Shown one piece after another: positions 45,968 through 58,142 of a DNA stretch of 64,000 bases. The position numbers and the translations under genes are program-made. Below the pieces are notes generated by a model that saw only the letters and a list, made by a program, of their open reading frames with translations, was not told the DNA's origin and ran no database searches. The stretch lies in NCBI GenBank assembly GCA_036365515.1, contig CM070873.1, forward strand, positions 193,563,104-193,627,103. Reading direction: 5' to 3'. The number at the start of each line of letters is the position of its first letter. The stretch's first letter is position 1. This DNA comes from Torymus aiolomorphi. Its lineage: Eukaryota; Arthropoda; Insecta; Hymenoptera; Torymidae.

Positions 45968-46007
45968 GTCCCTGAGGAGGAGCCGGAGCAGGCTCGAAAC
46001 GTCGGAC
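45968..46007 (+). ncRNA. Hammerhead ribozyme, Penelope B copy 2
   Basis: Same motif as 43563-43602 on the other strand: helix I GTCC/GGAC, helix II GAGCC/GGCTC, cores CTGAGGA and GAAA. Confidence 0.85.
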
Positions 46008-46225
46008 AATGTGGTGGTGGTGGGCAGTCAGATCGTCCTTTGCTAACAAAGTTTTTTCCAGATTTTAATTAAGTTTTTATTTCAGATTCTGCGGGGGTGA
46101 TTATAAACAAGGGCAATCTGACTGCCATAAATATTAATTATTTTAATTTAATTTGTAAGACTGTAAGACCGATGGAAAAATTCTTATCAGTTGATATTAA
46201 ATTGCAGTCGACATAAGTAATATTT

Positions 46226-46385
46226 TTAATATCGGTATCATTGTGTCAAAAACATTGGCCTTCCATACTATGCATGTTTTCTTTAAAATTGCGATTGCCA
46301 TTTTAAAACTTTATAGTAAAAACAATGAAATATTTATTTGTTAAAAAAAAATTATTGTATTCAATCAAAGATATATGACTTTTTC
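46226..46385 (-). repeat. Last satellite fragment
   Basis: Less than one reverse-oriented monomer (TAATATCGGTATCATTG...TACTATGCATG...AATGAAATATTTATTTG), then the satellite stops. This is the right-hand limit of the satellite domain in the window. Confidence 0.85.
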
Positions 46386-47120
46386 GTTAATATGTGCCTC
46401 TATTAGGTTAAAGAAATATTTTTTTATTGAAAGACATTTACGTTAATTAAAGAAAACTTAATTAATCCAATGAAATCGTGTCATCACCGGCAATCCAGGA
46501 AATCTTTTTTTTTAAATTGTCAAAGGAATGTTTATTAAAGTAAAATAATCATGCATTGTAATTGTCAATATTTCTTTGAATGTGACCAATGCGGCTTATA
46601 GAGGCCTTTTGAAAGAACTGAATACAAGCGTGCGATGGCGTAGTGGTTAGCGTTCTTGCTTAGAAACTCGAGGGTCGAGGGTTCGAATCTCGGTTAGGTC
46701 ATTTTTATTTGTAAACTTTTTTCTGCGAAATAAATGTGTATATAATTTAAAAATGCGTTTTAAATTGACTGTAATGCAAATTTTAGCGATCGTTAATTAT
46801 ACATAATATGTGTGTGTGTGTGTGTGTGTGTTTGTGTGTGTATAAAAATAAATGTATGTATCACTATCATGAATATATTCTCTATCTGTACTGCAGAAAC
46901 AGAAAGGTAAGCTTAATTCACTTAAATAAAAACTATAAAAAAAAGTTGGTTTAAATTTTTTTTATATAAGTTAAAAAAATATACTCGGAATCAATGAAAT
47001 ATTTCTTTAAATGAAAGATATTTTTTTTAAATGATGGAAATTTATTGTAAATGAAAGAAATTTTCTTCGAACTATGAAATAGGAGTCTCTATTTGTTTTG
47101 AATGTAGTTGAATGGGATCC
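46386..47120. other. AT-rich intervening DNA
   Basis: Contains AAATATTTCTTTAAATGAAAG-type AT repeats resembling those at 48.7-51.8 kb, a (GT)n run at 46809-46842 and a tRNA-like segment at 46631-46702. No protein gene seen. Confidence 0.6.
46631..46702 (+). repeat. tRNA-derived (SINE-like) segment
   Basis: An A-box-like region (GCGTAGTGGTTAGCG) and a clear B box, GGTTCGAATC, at internal-promoter spacing. The acceptor ends do not pair and the anticodon arm is poor, so it is not a working tRNA. The opening AAGCGTGCGATGGCGTAGTGG is shared with the minus-strand copy at 49831-49903, which points to a dispersed tRNA-derived family. Confidence 0.6.
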
Positions 47121-47565
47121 TGGACTGAGAGGTTCTTTAAATAAATAAATAACTTCCGTGTGGAGATTAAATGTAGTTTTATTGTGGTCGACTCCGTCAT
47201 GCCTCAGTTGGCATTCAAAATGTTGCTGTCTCTCTGCCGCAGCGTGCTGAACTGGAGATGTAGAGACTGCGGCGAAAGCGTTGGATCGCCGACAGAGCCA
47301 CTGGTGGGACAAGAAGGGGGGCGCTCCCTAGCGGACTCTCCTATTCGAGCATCGAGCTCGAGCATGCTCGCCTGGTTGAGCATTGAGCACGAGCGTGCTC
47401 GCCTTCGTTCGAGCTCGAGCGTGCTCGGCTAAAGTCGAGCTCGAGCGTGCTCGCCTTGTGTCGAGCTCGAGCGTGCTTTCCGTGCTCTCCGTGCTCTCCG
47501 AGCTTTCCGTGCTTTCCGTGCTCTCCGTGCTTTCCGTGCTTTTCGTAGGTGATGAATCCTCAACA
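47121..47565 (-). repeat. BEL/Pao 3' LTR (right edge certain, left edge not)
   Basis: On the minus strand it begins TGTTGAGGATTCATCACC (47565 downwards), about 35 bp after the pol stop, as expected for a BEL LTR. An AATAAA occurs on the minus strand near 47180. The far end is not defined by a duplication I can see. Confidence 0.55.
47350..47550. repeat. Tandem GAGCTCGAGCGTGCTCG and CTTTCCGTG repeats
   Basis: Three to four imperfect ~33-bp units centred on the palindrome GAGCTCGAGC, then about eight units of a 9-10-bp CTCTCCGTG/CTTTCCGTG repeat. Both sit inside the BEL LTR. The Ser/Thr/Glu open frame across it is a repeat artefact. Confidence 0.8.
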
Positions 47566-47599
47566 TTCCACCCACCTTCGCCAAACTGGCGAACGGTTC

Positions 47600-48681
47600 T
47601 CAATCCTGCGGTTGGAGGCGTATGACCTTGGCGATGGGGCGACGCAGCGTTGTGGTGGCCGTACGCAAATCGACCACGCGGGTGATTCCATCACTTCCTG
47701 GATGGATGGCTGTGATGCGTGCGAGGGGCCACTTGGCTGGAGGCGTGAGCTCGTTGCGTACGAGCGCCAAGTCCCCTACGGCAACTGAAGGATGAGATTG
47801 TCTCCACTTCTGACGGGATTGCAAAGACGACAGGTAGTCCGTCGACCATCTCTGCTAGAAGTGCTGGGCCAGCTGGCTGATTAAGAGCCAGCGCCTTCCT
47901 GCTGGGACGTTGTCGTTGGTGACATCTCCTTCAGAAACTATAAATGAGGATCGTTGTATAAGAAAATGTGATGGTGACAGAAAATCAAGGTCAGAGGGAT
48001 CGTCAGTAAGAGCGGTTAATGGTCTGGAGTTAAGGCACGCTTCAATGCGGCACATAAGTGTAGCAAGTTCTGAGAATGTGAGAACTTGATATCTTATGAC
48101 TCGGCGCATGTGATGTTTAGCGGATTTCACTGCGGCCTCCCAAATGCCACCAAAGTGAGGCGCACTGGCGGGATTGAAACTCCATGAAGTTCCTTCTTGA
48201 GTGAGTGACCTTCCGATTTGCGAAGATAATGTTGAAGATGCGACGAGCATCTGTTTTAGCTGAGCATCGGCCCCTACGAAGTTTGTACCTTGGTCAAAGA
48301 ATAATTTTTTGCAATGACCTCTACGAGCGGTAAATCGATGGAAAGCAGCGATGAACGCTTCACTAGAGTAGTCCTCAACTACCTCGATGTGTACGGCTCG
48401 GGTAGCCATGCAGATAAAAATTGCGATGTAACCTTTCATGGTGCCTTTTCCCCTAGTCTTAGTCAGGCGAAGCTGAATGGGGCCGGCGTAATCGACGCCT
48501 GAGCACTCGAATGGCGGAGAAGGGTACACTCGAGCCTTGGTCAACTCATCCATTACTTGAGTTGGCACTCGAGCGGCCTGGCGTGAGCATGCGAGGCAAG
48601 TTCTGATGACTTTCTTGACTTCAGATCGTCCTTTAACTATACAGTACTGATGTCTGAGTGTGGCAAGTGTCAATTGAACAC
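47600..48681 (-). pseudogene. BEL/Pao integrase and C-terminal domain, fragment
   Basis: Minus strand. 47855-48673 encodes integrase: CLACSRQAARV (zinc end), SGVDYAGPI (first Asp), FFDQGTNFVGA (second Asp), and the BEL hallmark PHFGGIWEAAVKSAK with the catalytic Glu. A TAG near 47855-47857 interrupts it. The same frame continues to the DUF5641-type tail at 47600-47824 (VAVGDLALVRNELTPP, WPLARI). Everything upstream of integrase is missing, cut at 48682 by AT-rich repeat DNA. Confidence 0.88.
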
Positions 48682-49830
48682 CACACTGAAAAAAATATTT
48701 CTTGAAATCAACTAAATTTTCTTAAAATCTAATAAATTATTTATTAGAATACTACTATTTAGATATTTCTTTAACTTAACAAAATTTATTTACTTATGCT
48801 AAAGAAATATCTATCTATATTAAATAAATATTTATTAAATAGTGTCAATAGATTTAGTAAAAATGAGTAATTATTTAGTTAATTTAACAAGTTCTAATAA
48901 TTGACTTACGTAAAGATTTATTTGTACTGATTAAATATTTTGTTAATTTAAATGTACGCACTCATTATAATAAATATTTATTTATTAATATAAGGAAAAT
49001 ATTATTTGGATTTGAGAAATTATTTAGTTAATTTAAAATTCTTAATTATTTCAACTAAGAAAATATTTACTTTTGTGTATAATATATTTTGTGACTTTTA
49101 ATATATGCAAGTATTAAATTAACTATCTATTTATTAGTATTAAAAAAATATAATCTTAATTTAAAAAATTACTTATTTGTTTTAAATTTCCAATTATTAG
49201 ATTTAAGAAACTATTAATTAACTTACAATAAATATTTTATTATTTTCATGTAAAACAACCAGCAAAATCGTATTAATTAAAATTATTATATAATTACTCA
49301 TTTAAAATAGATGTGACTTTAAATCAACTAATTATTTAATTGCATACAAAATTTATTTTATTAAATTTAAGAAATGCGGAAGTGATCGAAATCTTTTTTT
49401 AAATATTAATAATTGTACTTTATATTATACTATTCAAGAGTTTAAAACGAAACAAAGATTTACTTGTTTTAAATAAATATTTCTTACAATTAATAAAATA
49501 ATAAAAAAGTAAAATTAAAAATATTTGCTGAATTCTATTTCACTTATTTAGTTGGTCTCTCCATGTCAATTACAGTATTGTAACTGATTATTTTTATTTG
49601 ATCTGAAACAGACATGTAATTTATTAAATACAAATATTTATTACTTATTTTTCTATTCCAGTTTGAAATTTTCGCTACCTACCTTATCGACACACAACAC
49701 ACTAAAGTATTTTTCTTTTACAGAAGTGATGAAAACAAATATATGTTGATTTTGTACAGTTTTCTCTAAGAAACGCATTAAGTATAGTACACATTAATTA
49801 ATAATATTTGAAAAAAATCGCAGAGAAAAA

Positions 49831-49903
49831 TCCAACGGGGATTCGAACCCGGGTCGCTCGAGTTAGCACGCAGACACGCTATCCATTACGCTATCGCACG
49901 CTT
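49831..49903 (-). repeat. tRNA-derived segment, minus strand
   Basis: Minus-strand B box GGTTCGAATCC and A-box-like AGCGTAATGGATAGCG. Its opening (AAGCGTGCGATAGCGTAATGG) matches the segment at 46631-46702. The arms pair imperfectly, so a functional tRNA is unlikely. Confidence 0.55.
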
Positions 49904-50429
49904 GTAAAGACGCAGTCGATGTTCGTATATAACGTGCATTCATTAATATGCGAATAATATACTTTATTGGTTTTAGGAAGAATTTAGAAGCAAAAGTATG
50001 ATTGTTATTATTATCTAAACAATAGTTATTAAAATAAAAACGTAATCAATATTTATTGAATACAACTAATTTTAATACTTTATGGAAAATCGATTTCAGA
50101 TCTTTACACAAACAAGGGTTAGAAATTTATTTGTATAATACTTTTATTATTATTATAATTTATAGCTTTCAAAGATGTTTTTTTTCTATAAATTGAATGA
50201 TTTTTCAATACATAAGCCTAATGAAAAACCGAGTAATGAAGTAAAAAACATAATGTTGATAAGGTAGAAATCTATTTTTTTAATAAATATTTCATATGTT
50301 TGACTGAAATTTATTAAAATTAAACACAGTATTTATTCAAGTACTATTACTTAAATATTTATTGAGATTAACAAAATCTATGTAGTTAGTAATTATATAT
50401 TTCTCTGTACCAAATAAATATTTGTTTAA

Positions 50430-50963
50430 GGACGTTCTCCGGCTCAACTTCATCAATATCGCAAAAATTGTGATCTAAAAATATTATTTATGATGGAAAC
50501 CCTTCATGAGTCTCTTTACACTACTCTAAAAATAATAAAAAATGACGACGTAAGAAAAAAGATGTCAATACGATATTTTAAATAAATACCACTTACACGG
50601 TGTGACTATATATAGATATACAAATAACATGGTTGTTTTTCTTTATATCGCTATGTCTCCGAAATTAATGCCGCTTGCCATATTGAAAATTATACCATAT
50701 TATTCCTCTCGATTTCTAGTTTTATATCCCATGGTTGAAAAAAAATCACAAAGAAAACTTCTTTTACAGTAAATTAAAATGTATTTTTCCAACGAGCTTA
50801 GATAGGGATCCCATGTTAACGCTGAAACTTTGAAATCAAATATTTTTATTTTGAATACCGCTTTGGACGTGAGGCTCTGAAGCATGTACTAAGGACTAAA
50901 AATCAAACATTTTCTGCAAGTTTCAGGAAAATCACAAGAAAATCGTTTTCTCGGAGAACGTCC
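50430..50963. mobile_element. TTAA-flanked MITE, 534 bp
   Basis: GGACGTTCTCCG at the left end is perfectly inverted at the right end (CGGAGAACGTCC, ending at 50963). TTAA flanks both sides (50426-50429 and 50964-50967). TTAA duplication is the mark of piggyBac-type transposition. No transposase inside, so it is a non-autonomous element. Confidence 0.75.
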
Positions 50964-51283
50964 TTAATACATAAAATTGATTATGTAAAAGCAGACAATT
51001 ATTTATTTATCTAAATTTTAATTACTTGACTTGAGTATATATTAATCTACGTTTATATAATATTGTATTAGTTTCAATACATATTTTTAGAAATGAATAC
51101 TCATTTGTTATTGATACAGTTTGCGAACTTAACAAATATATATTTTGTATAGATAAATGTGTAATTACTAACTACAGAGATTTTGCTGATTCGAATAAGT
51201 ATTTAAAAATTAGTATTTGAATAAATACTGTATTAAAATTTAATAAATTTTAGTTGAATTTATGAAATATTTTTTCAGTATAA

Positions 51284-51760
51284 TTACTTTGGAAGTTCTA
51301 TGAAGTTAATATTTTCTCAACTGAAACAATTACATCAGTAATCTGTGTACTTATTTGCAATAAATGCTTTATTATTGTAAAAAATTTTATTCAATGTCTC
51401 TGATAAAAGTTATTTCTTAATATAAGTAAATATTTATTTCATTGAATAAAATAATTATTTTAAACTACATAAATATTCTGACATAATAAATATTTATTCA
51501 AAATAATCGTAAACAGCCAACTTTTAAAATAATTATTCATTTAATAATAATAATAATTATGATTTCAATAGTAATAAATATTTTTGCACATACATGCAAA
51601 TGCAACTGAATTATTATAATATTAATAAACATTTATTGCAAATAAGTACACAGATTACTCAGTAATTGTTTCAGTTGAGAAAATATTTACTTAATAGATC
51701 TTCCGAAATAATTATACTGAGAAAATATTTCAGAAATTCAACTAAAATGTAGTAAAATTA
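51284..51760. repeat. Palindrome with ~110-bp arms
   Basis: Left arm about 51284-51395 (CTCAACTGAAACAATTAC, CTGTGTACTTATTTGCAATAAA). It recurs inverted at about 51630-51720 (TTTATTGCAAATAAGTACACAG, GTAATTGTTTCAGTTGAG). Another ACTGAGAAAATATTTCAG end follows at 51715. The spacer is AT-rich, without a gene. Confidence 0.75.
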
Positions 51761-51837
51761 AAAAAAAGTATGTCTTGAAATAGTATTATTTAAATATATA
51801 TTTAAATTTTATATGTATATATATATATATATGTACT

Positions 51838-52470
51838 AGGGGGTACCCCCCCTACTCGCTCTGCTAGTCAACCCCCCAATTTTAACAAGTAAATAATTTA
51901 TTTATTTTCAACGTAGATATTTTTCATATGTTGTATTAATATGGTATTTTTCATATTTTGTATGGATGATAGTTTATACAAATGTAACACATAAGAGTAG
52001 TTCTTAATTCTTAATTTCTGAAACGAAAGAATAGATTATTGAGATTTTTCATATTTTTTATGGATGATAGTTAATACAAATGTAACACTTAAGAGTCGTT
52101 CTTAATTCTTAATTTCTGAAACGAAAGAATGGATTATTGAGAAAACTACATTAATTATATATAAAGAAAATATATTGAAAATTATATATTTTATTCTATT
52201 TTTTCCAAATCACCTTGGAGGTAAATAGAAAGATGCGTTTTATTTTTAAGTGGTATCCCCAGTAGGCCTAATCTACTGTCTTTGTCACTATAAAAGTTTC
52301 AGAAAACATTAAAATTGTTACAATAAAAGTATATTTTTTTATAATATAATATATATTTTGTAAAATTAAATTTAATAATTAAATGATTTGAATTACCTGA
52401 TAATAAGTTGAATTCTTCGAAATGTTTTATTCAATTTTTGAGTTGTTTTTAATTTTTTTTTTATATATTT
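51838..52470 (+). repeat. Fragment related to the Helitron-like arm
   Basis: Starts with a C-rich stretch (GGGTACCCCCCCTAC...CAACCCCCC) and contains GATGCGTTTTATTTTTAAG and GTGGTATCCCCAGTAGGCC at 52232-52270. Both are shared with 52740-52785 and, inverted, 57100-57150. It contains its own ~115-bp internal duplication (TTTTTCATATT...GATGATAGTT at 51950 and 52050). It is a partial direct copy of the same element type next door. Confidence 0.7.
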
Positions 52471-52864
52471 AATATTTTCTGCCCCCCTCGCACCCCTCAG
52501 ACCCCCCTCGTAACCCCCCTCAGACCCCGCTCATTTAAATGTTCACTTAAAAGTTTATTTTTTTCATGTATTTTTCATATGTTTTATTAATAGGGTAATA
52601 TTTACAGATGTAACGCTTAAGAGTAGTTTTGAATTCTTAATTTCTGAAATACAAGAGTAAATTATTAAGAAAATTACATTAATTATATATTAAGATATAT
52701 TTTATTCTATTTTTTCCACATCACCTTGGAGGTAAATAGAAAGATGCGTTTTATTTTTAAGTGGTATCCCCAGTAGGCCTAATCCACTGTCTTTGTCACT
52801 ATAAAATTTCAGAAAACATTAAAATTGTTACAATAAAAGTATATTTTTTTATAATATAATATAT

Positions 52865-54275
<1,411 letters not shown>

Positions 54276-54842
54276 ATAAATTTTGTAAAATTAAATTTAA
54301 TAATTAAATGATTTGAATTATTTTATTTTCTTTTTTTTTTATATTTAATATTTTCTGATATGCTATTTAAAATTTTCCAACGTTATTTGTATATTCCATT
54401 GTCCTAAATGAAAGAAAAAATATTGTTGTTTTAATTAACTAAAAATTAATTCAAAAAATTAATTAATTAATAATTATATAAAAATTTACCTAAAAAACAA
54501 AATTCAATTATTGTAAAGAAAGATTTTTAAATTCTTCTAAAATTTTGTCAACTTTAAGTTTTCCAATTTTGAATTTTGTATTTTTATTGTTCTGTTGTTT
54601 TCTTGTTTTTTTTTTTTTACTGATGATTTAGTTTTTTTAATTTATCTTTTTCAATAATTTTATCTGATTCTAAATTAATCATGTATCCCATATAATTTTG
54701 TTCATATTCTAAATAGTCTAAAACTAATAATTTATTATGTATTTATTTTTATTATTGAATAACGAATAAATATTTGTTGTTTTTTATAATTTACTTTCGT
54801 TCTGTGTAGTCGACATATTCTAAAAAGAAAAATATTTGAAAA
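54276..54842. other. AT-rich tail of the Helitron-like element
   Basis: Resumes the sequence interrupted by the solo LTR (AAATTTTGTAAAATTAAATTTAATAATT, also at 52355) and runs to the helicase C-terminus. No gene seen. Confidence 0.55.
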
Positions 54843-56932
54843 TTAATTATCTAAAATTTCTTTCCAAACGATATTTATAATTTCTTCTTTATTTTCTGAA
54901 TTATTTTCAATAAAAATTTTATCTGGGTTTTTGCATCTTGATAATGCTACATATAATTGACCATGAGAAAATAATGGTCTTCTAATATATATTCCAACAC
55001 TATCAAAACTTTGACCTTGTGATTTATTAATAGTCATAGTAAGCGCCAATATTAAAGGAAATTATTTTCTATATAAAATAAATGGTAATGATGAAGAATT
55101 GCCAGTGTTTAATGTAATTCGAGGAATAAAAACTATGTTTCCAGAGTTTTCACCTGTTATTATTTCTGCTTCTATGTTGTATTTAAATCATTTAGTAATT
55201 TTTAATCGTGTTCCATTACATAATCCATCGTTAATACTTAAATTTCTTATTAACATTACAATAGTATTTATTTTAAGTTTTAATTTAGGTGGTGGTAGTC
55301 CTTTACGTATATTGTTTAAAGTTTCAATCGGGTAATTAATATGGATGTCATCATCAGATAAATCTACATCTTTATGAGTAGCATAATCTAAACTATAATA
55401 TATATTTTCTTCAGTATTTAATAGTTTTAAAATTTTATTATTTAAAATATTTGCATCTTCATTATGTGATGTTAATATAACTCTATTTATTGATATACTA
55501 AAATTTATATTTTCATATATTTTAAAACAAACATCGTTTGTTTTAAAACTATCAGGTATAACAAATGAATTAAATTTACCTTCTCCAATATCTAATAAAA
55601 ATAAAAAGTTTTGAACGGATATTTGTTTTCAAATACATTATATTAAATAATGACCAAAGATTTGAATATTTTATTGTTTCTTGAATTATTGTGCTTCTAC
55701 AACCATTTTTAACAACAGGGAGAATTTGTCTAAAATCACCTCCTAAAATTAATAATTTTCCTCCGAATGGTAGATTATTATTACAAACATCTTGTAAAGT
55801 TTTATCAACAATTTCTAAAGCTTTACGTGGAATCATTGACGCTTCATCCCAAATAATCGCAAAAACTTCACGAAATTTTTTTTTATCTGAGTCAAATTTT
55901 AAAAATGCACTTTCAATATTGTTTAAATCTAAAGGTAATCTAAAAGTTTTATGACTGGTCATACCTTTTGGTAATAGTATAGATGCTATACCAGTCCAAG
56001 CCATTGATATAATTTTTTGTTATATTGACAAAAAATAATAAATTAAAGTTTTATATGAAAACGTTTTACCTGAACCTCCAGGACCATCAATAAAGTTAAT
56101 TTTATGTTCATTATTTAATATTTGTGTTAAAATTGTTTTTTGATCTGTGTTTAATTGACTATAGTAATTATTAAACATTTGTTCACAGAATAAAATATTT
56201 TCTTTATTATTTTCATTATTTGTATCGAAAATTTCATCAGGTTCAGGTAATCCAAAATCTTTACAAGACATTTCTTCAACTTCTAAAATTTCGTTTATAT
56301 GATGAAGAGCTCGGTTATTATTATTGTCAAAATCTTCTGTAAAATATTTATTAAATTTTGTCCAAATAGTATTACCATTAATGTTATCTGTTATTAAAAA
56401 CCAAGTAAAAATTTACGCAATTGAACAGGTAACATTATATTACAAGCTTCTTCAAAAATTTTGTCAATCTGTAATCATCTTCGATTAGACCCATTTGTAT
56501 TGCTGTTTCTTTGTAAGTATTATATGTTTTATTTTCAAATGTACGTAATTCTTCAAAAGATGTTGCGCCTTTAGCACGATTTAAAATTAATTTTAAATGA
56601 AATCTTTCAATATCTCTTGGAGATACTACATTTAAACATCCTATAGCAACATGTTTTCGTTCTCGTTGACGTTTTATCCAAGTTTTATTGTTAAAAATAT
56701 AATATTTAGGTATATTAACGTATTTAATATATTTTGCATTTTTATCTTTTTTATTTAATTCAAGCCACGAAGTTAATGTAGTTTTCCAGTTATCTAAAGC
56801 TTTTTCCTCTTTATTTTCTTCGAAAATTATATTTTGTTTATTTTCGGTGTGAATTGCTAAACGTATTACGGTGTGACTTCTACCACATAAAGGAAATTCT
56901 TGTAATCTCCATGCTGCTTCCATGGGACTCAA
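54843..56932 (-). pseudogene. Helitron-type PIF1 helicase, C-terminal part, broken
   Basis: Minus strand, N to C. 56932-56435: SPMEAAWRLQEFPL, TTLTSWLELN, VSPRDIERFHLKLIL, GATSFEELRTF, the segment that precedes the helicase in Helitron Rep-Hel proteins. 56271-56020: Walker A GPGGSGKT. 56004-55576: IIWDEASMI (Walker B) and GGDFRQILPVV. About 55610-55056: further helicase residues including DGLCNGTRLKI. 55049-54843: TINKSQGQSFDSVGIYI and YVALSRCKN. Breaks include stops near 56280-56430, between 56020 and 56004, a frame change near 55600 and a stop near 55052. The HUH Rep domain was not found, so the copy is 5'-truncated. Confidence 0.85.
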
Positions 56933-57432
56933 ATATCTACCATCTTATTATGTTTGAGATCGTCAACTTCTTCGTAAGCTTCACATATCTGTGGGTGCAT
57001 CCTTTTTATGATCCCGAAAACCTCTGAGTAACAATTTTCATCGACATTCTTAAAGATTTAAATCTTGGATACAATTCATTATGGATTAGGCTTACTGGGG
57101 ATACCACTTAAAAATAAAACGCATCTTTCTATTTACCTCCAAGGTGATGTGGAAAAAATAGAATAAAATATATCTTAATATATAATTAATGTAATTTTCT
57201 TAATAATTTACTCTTTTATTTCAGAAATTATTAATTTTATATAATATATGAAATATACATAAAATATATTTTTATATATAATTAATGTAATTTTCTCAAT
57301 AATTTACTCTTTTATTTCAGAAATTAAGAATTCAAAATTACTCTTAAACGTTACATCTGTATATACTACCTTATTAATAAAACATATGAAAAATACATGA
57401 AAAAAATAAACTTTTAAGTGAACATTTAAATG

Positions 57433-57660
57433 AGGGGGGTCTGAGGGGGATCTGAGGGTGGTCACGAGGGGGTCTGAGGGAGTCACGAGGGGGGTCTGAG
57501 GGGGGGCGAGGGGCGAGGGGGAGGGGGGGCGAGGAGGGGGGAGGGGGGGCTCTACCATACTCAAAATAACGTAGAAAAAATCACAATTTTACGTTATTTT
57601 GAGGAGGGGCTGAGGGGGGGCTAGGGGGGTAGAGGGGGCGAGGGGGGTCTGCGTGATACA
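57433..57660 (+). repeat. G-rich, strand-asymmetric tract
   Basis: Runs such as GAGGGGGGTCTGAGGGGG and GGGGAGGGGGGGCGAGG with almost no C. Its C-rich counterpart is at 52481-52528. Many four-run G blocks could form quadruplexes. No gene. Confidence 0.85.
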
Positions 57661-57949
57661 AATAACGCTTACGACTATATAATATATGTTTGGAAATGAG
57701 TAGTGGATGGGACACAGGGCTTCTTCAAATAAGCCACTCTCTTGTGAACAGTAACAACGGTGAACTTTATTAACTTGAGTACAGCTCTCTCTCTTTACAA
57801 CTGCTCCTGGCAGAGGACGGCGGACGAGCGAGCTCCCGCTTCGGCCGTTCGCTCTCGCTAGCTTGCGCCTCGCTATACGCGAGATGGCGCTACGTATTCA
57901 TTCTCTCTCATACGTCGACATAAATGTACCTTATATTCTAACACGCCTC

Positions 57950-58142
57950 CTTACATTTATGTTTCTCGCAATTACAATAGTCTTGAAATTAAATTCAATA
58001 AACTTCTCAAATTTTCAAATCTTACTCGTCCAAGAGCCTTTGTCAAAATATCTGCAACATTTTTCTCTGTACTAACCTTAACAATATCAATTAAACCTTT
58101 CTCATAATTTCAAATTTTGTTCCATAGGAGTCTCATATAATT
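57950..58142 (-). pseudogene. Copia RNase H C-terminal remnant
   Basis: Minus strand, in a different frame from the main ORF: KVSTEKNVADILTKAL is the conserved end of Copia RNase H. It lies directly after the stop at 58143, so about 1.8-2 kb encoding RT and most of RNase H were deleted. The remaining sequence runs into the 3' LTR. Confidence 0.8.

Larger units (their letters stand above)
43379..46225. mobile_element. Penelope-like block B: two copies tail-out in inverted orientation
   Basis: Flanked by the 15-bp duplication TTAATATCGGTATCA (43364-43378 and 46226-46240). A minus-strand copy (43379 to about 45262) meets a shorter plus-strand copy (about 45263-46197), making a large near-palindrome of about 0.9-kb arms. 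The family is clearly different from block A in protein sequence but shares the RT-endonuclease plan, the hammerhead and the 15-bp duplication length. Confidence 0.88.
48683..51283. mobile_element. AT-rich element with ACTGAAAAAATATTTC inverted ends
   Basis: Left end CACTGAAAAAAATATTTC with TCAACTAAA (48683). The right end, on the opposite strand at about 51244-51283, has TACTGAAAAAATATTTC and TTCAACTAAAA. Internal sequence is over 75% AT by eye, with AAATAAATATTTATT motifs and no gene. It contains a tRNA-like segment and a nested TTAA-flanked element. An inner inverted pair (about 50320-50420 against 51140-51240, sharing TTAGTAATTA and AGTATTTATTCAA) suggests a folded structure. Class unknown. 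Confidence 0.5.

Noticed and set aside
46631..46702. Functional tRNA gene
   Set aside because: The B box is good, but the acceptor ends do not pair and the anticodon stem is weak. The copy at 49831-49903 shares the same non-tRNA leader.
48314..48502. Plus-strand frame across the BEL integrase
   Set aside because: Antisense shadow of the integrase core.
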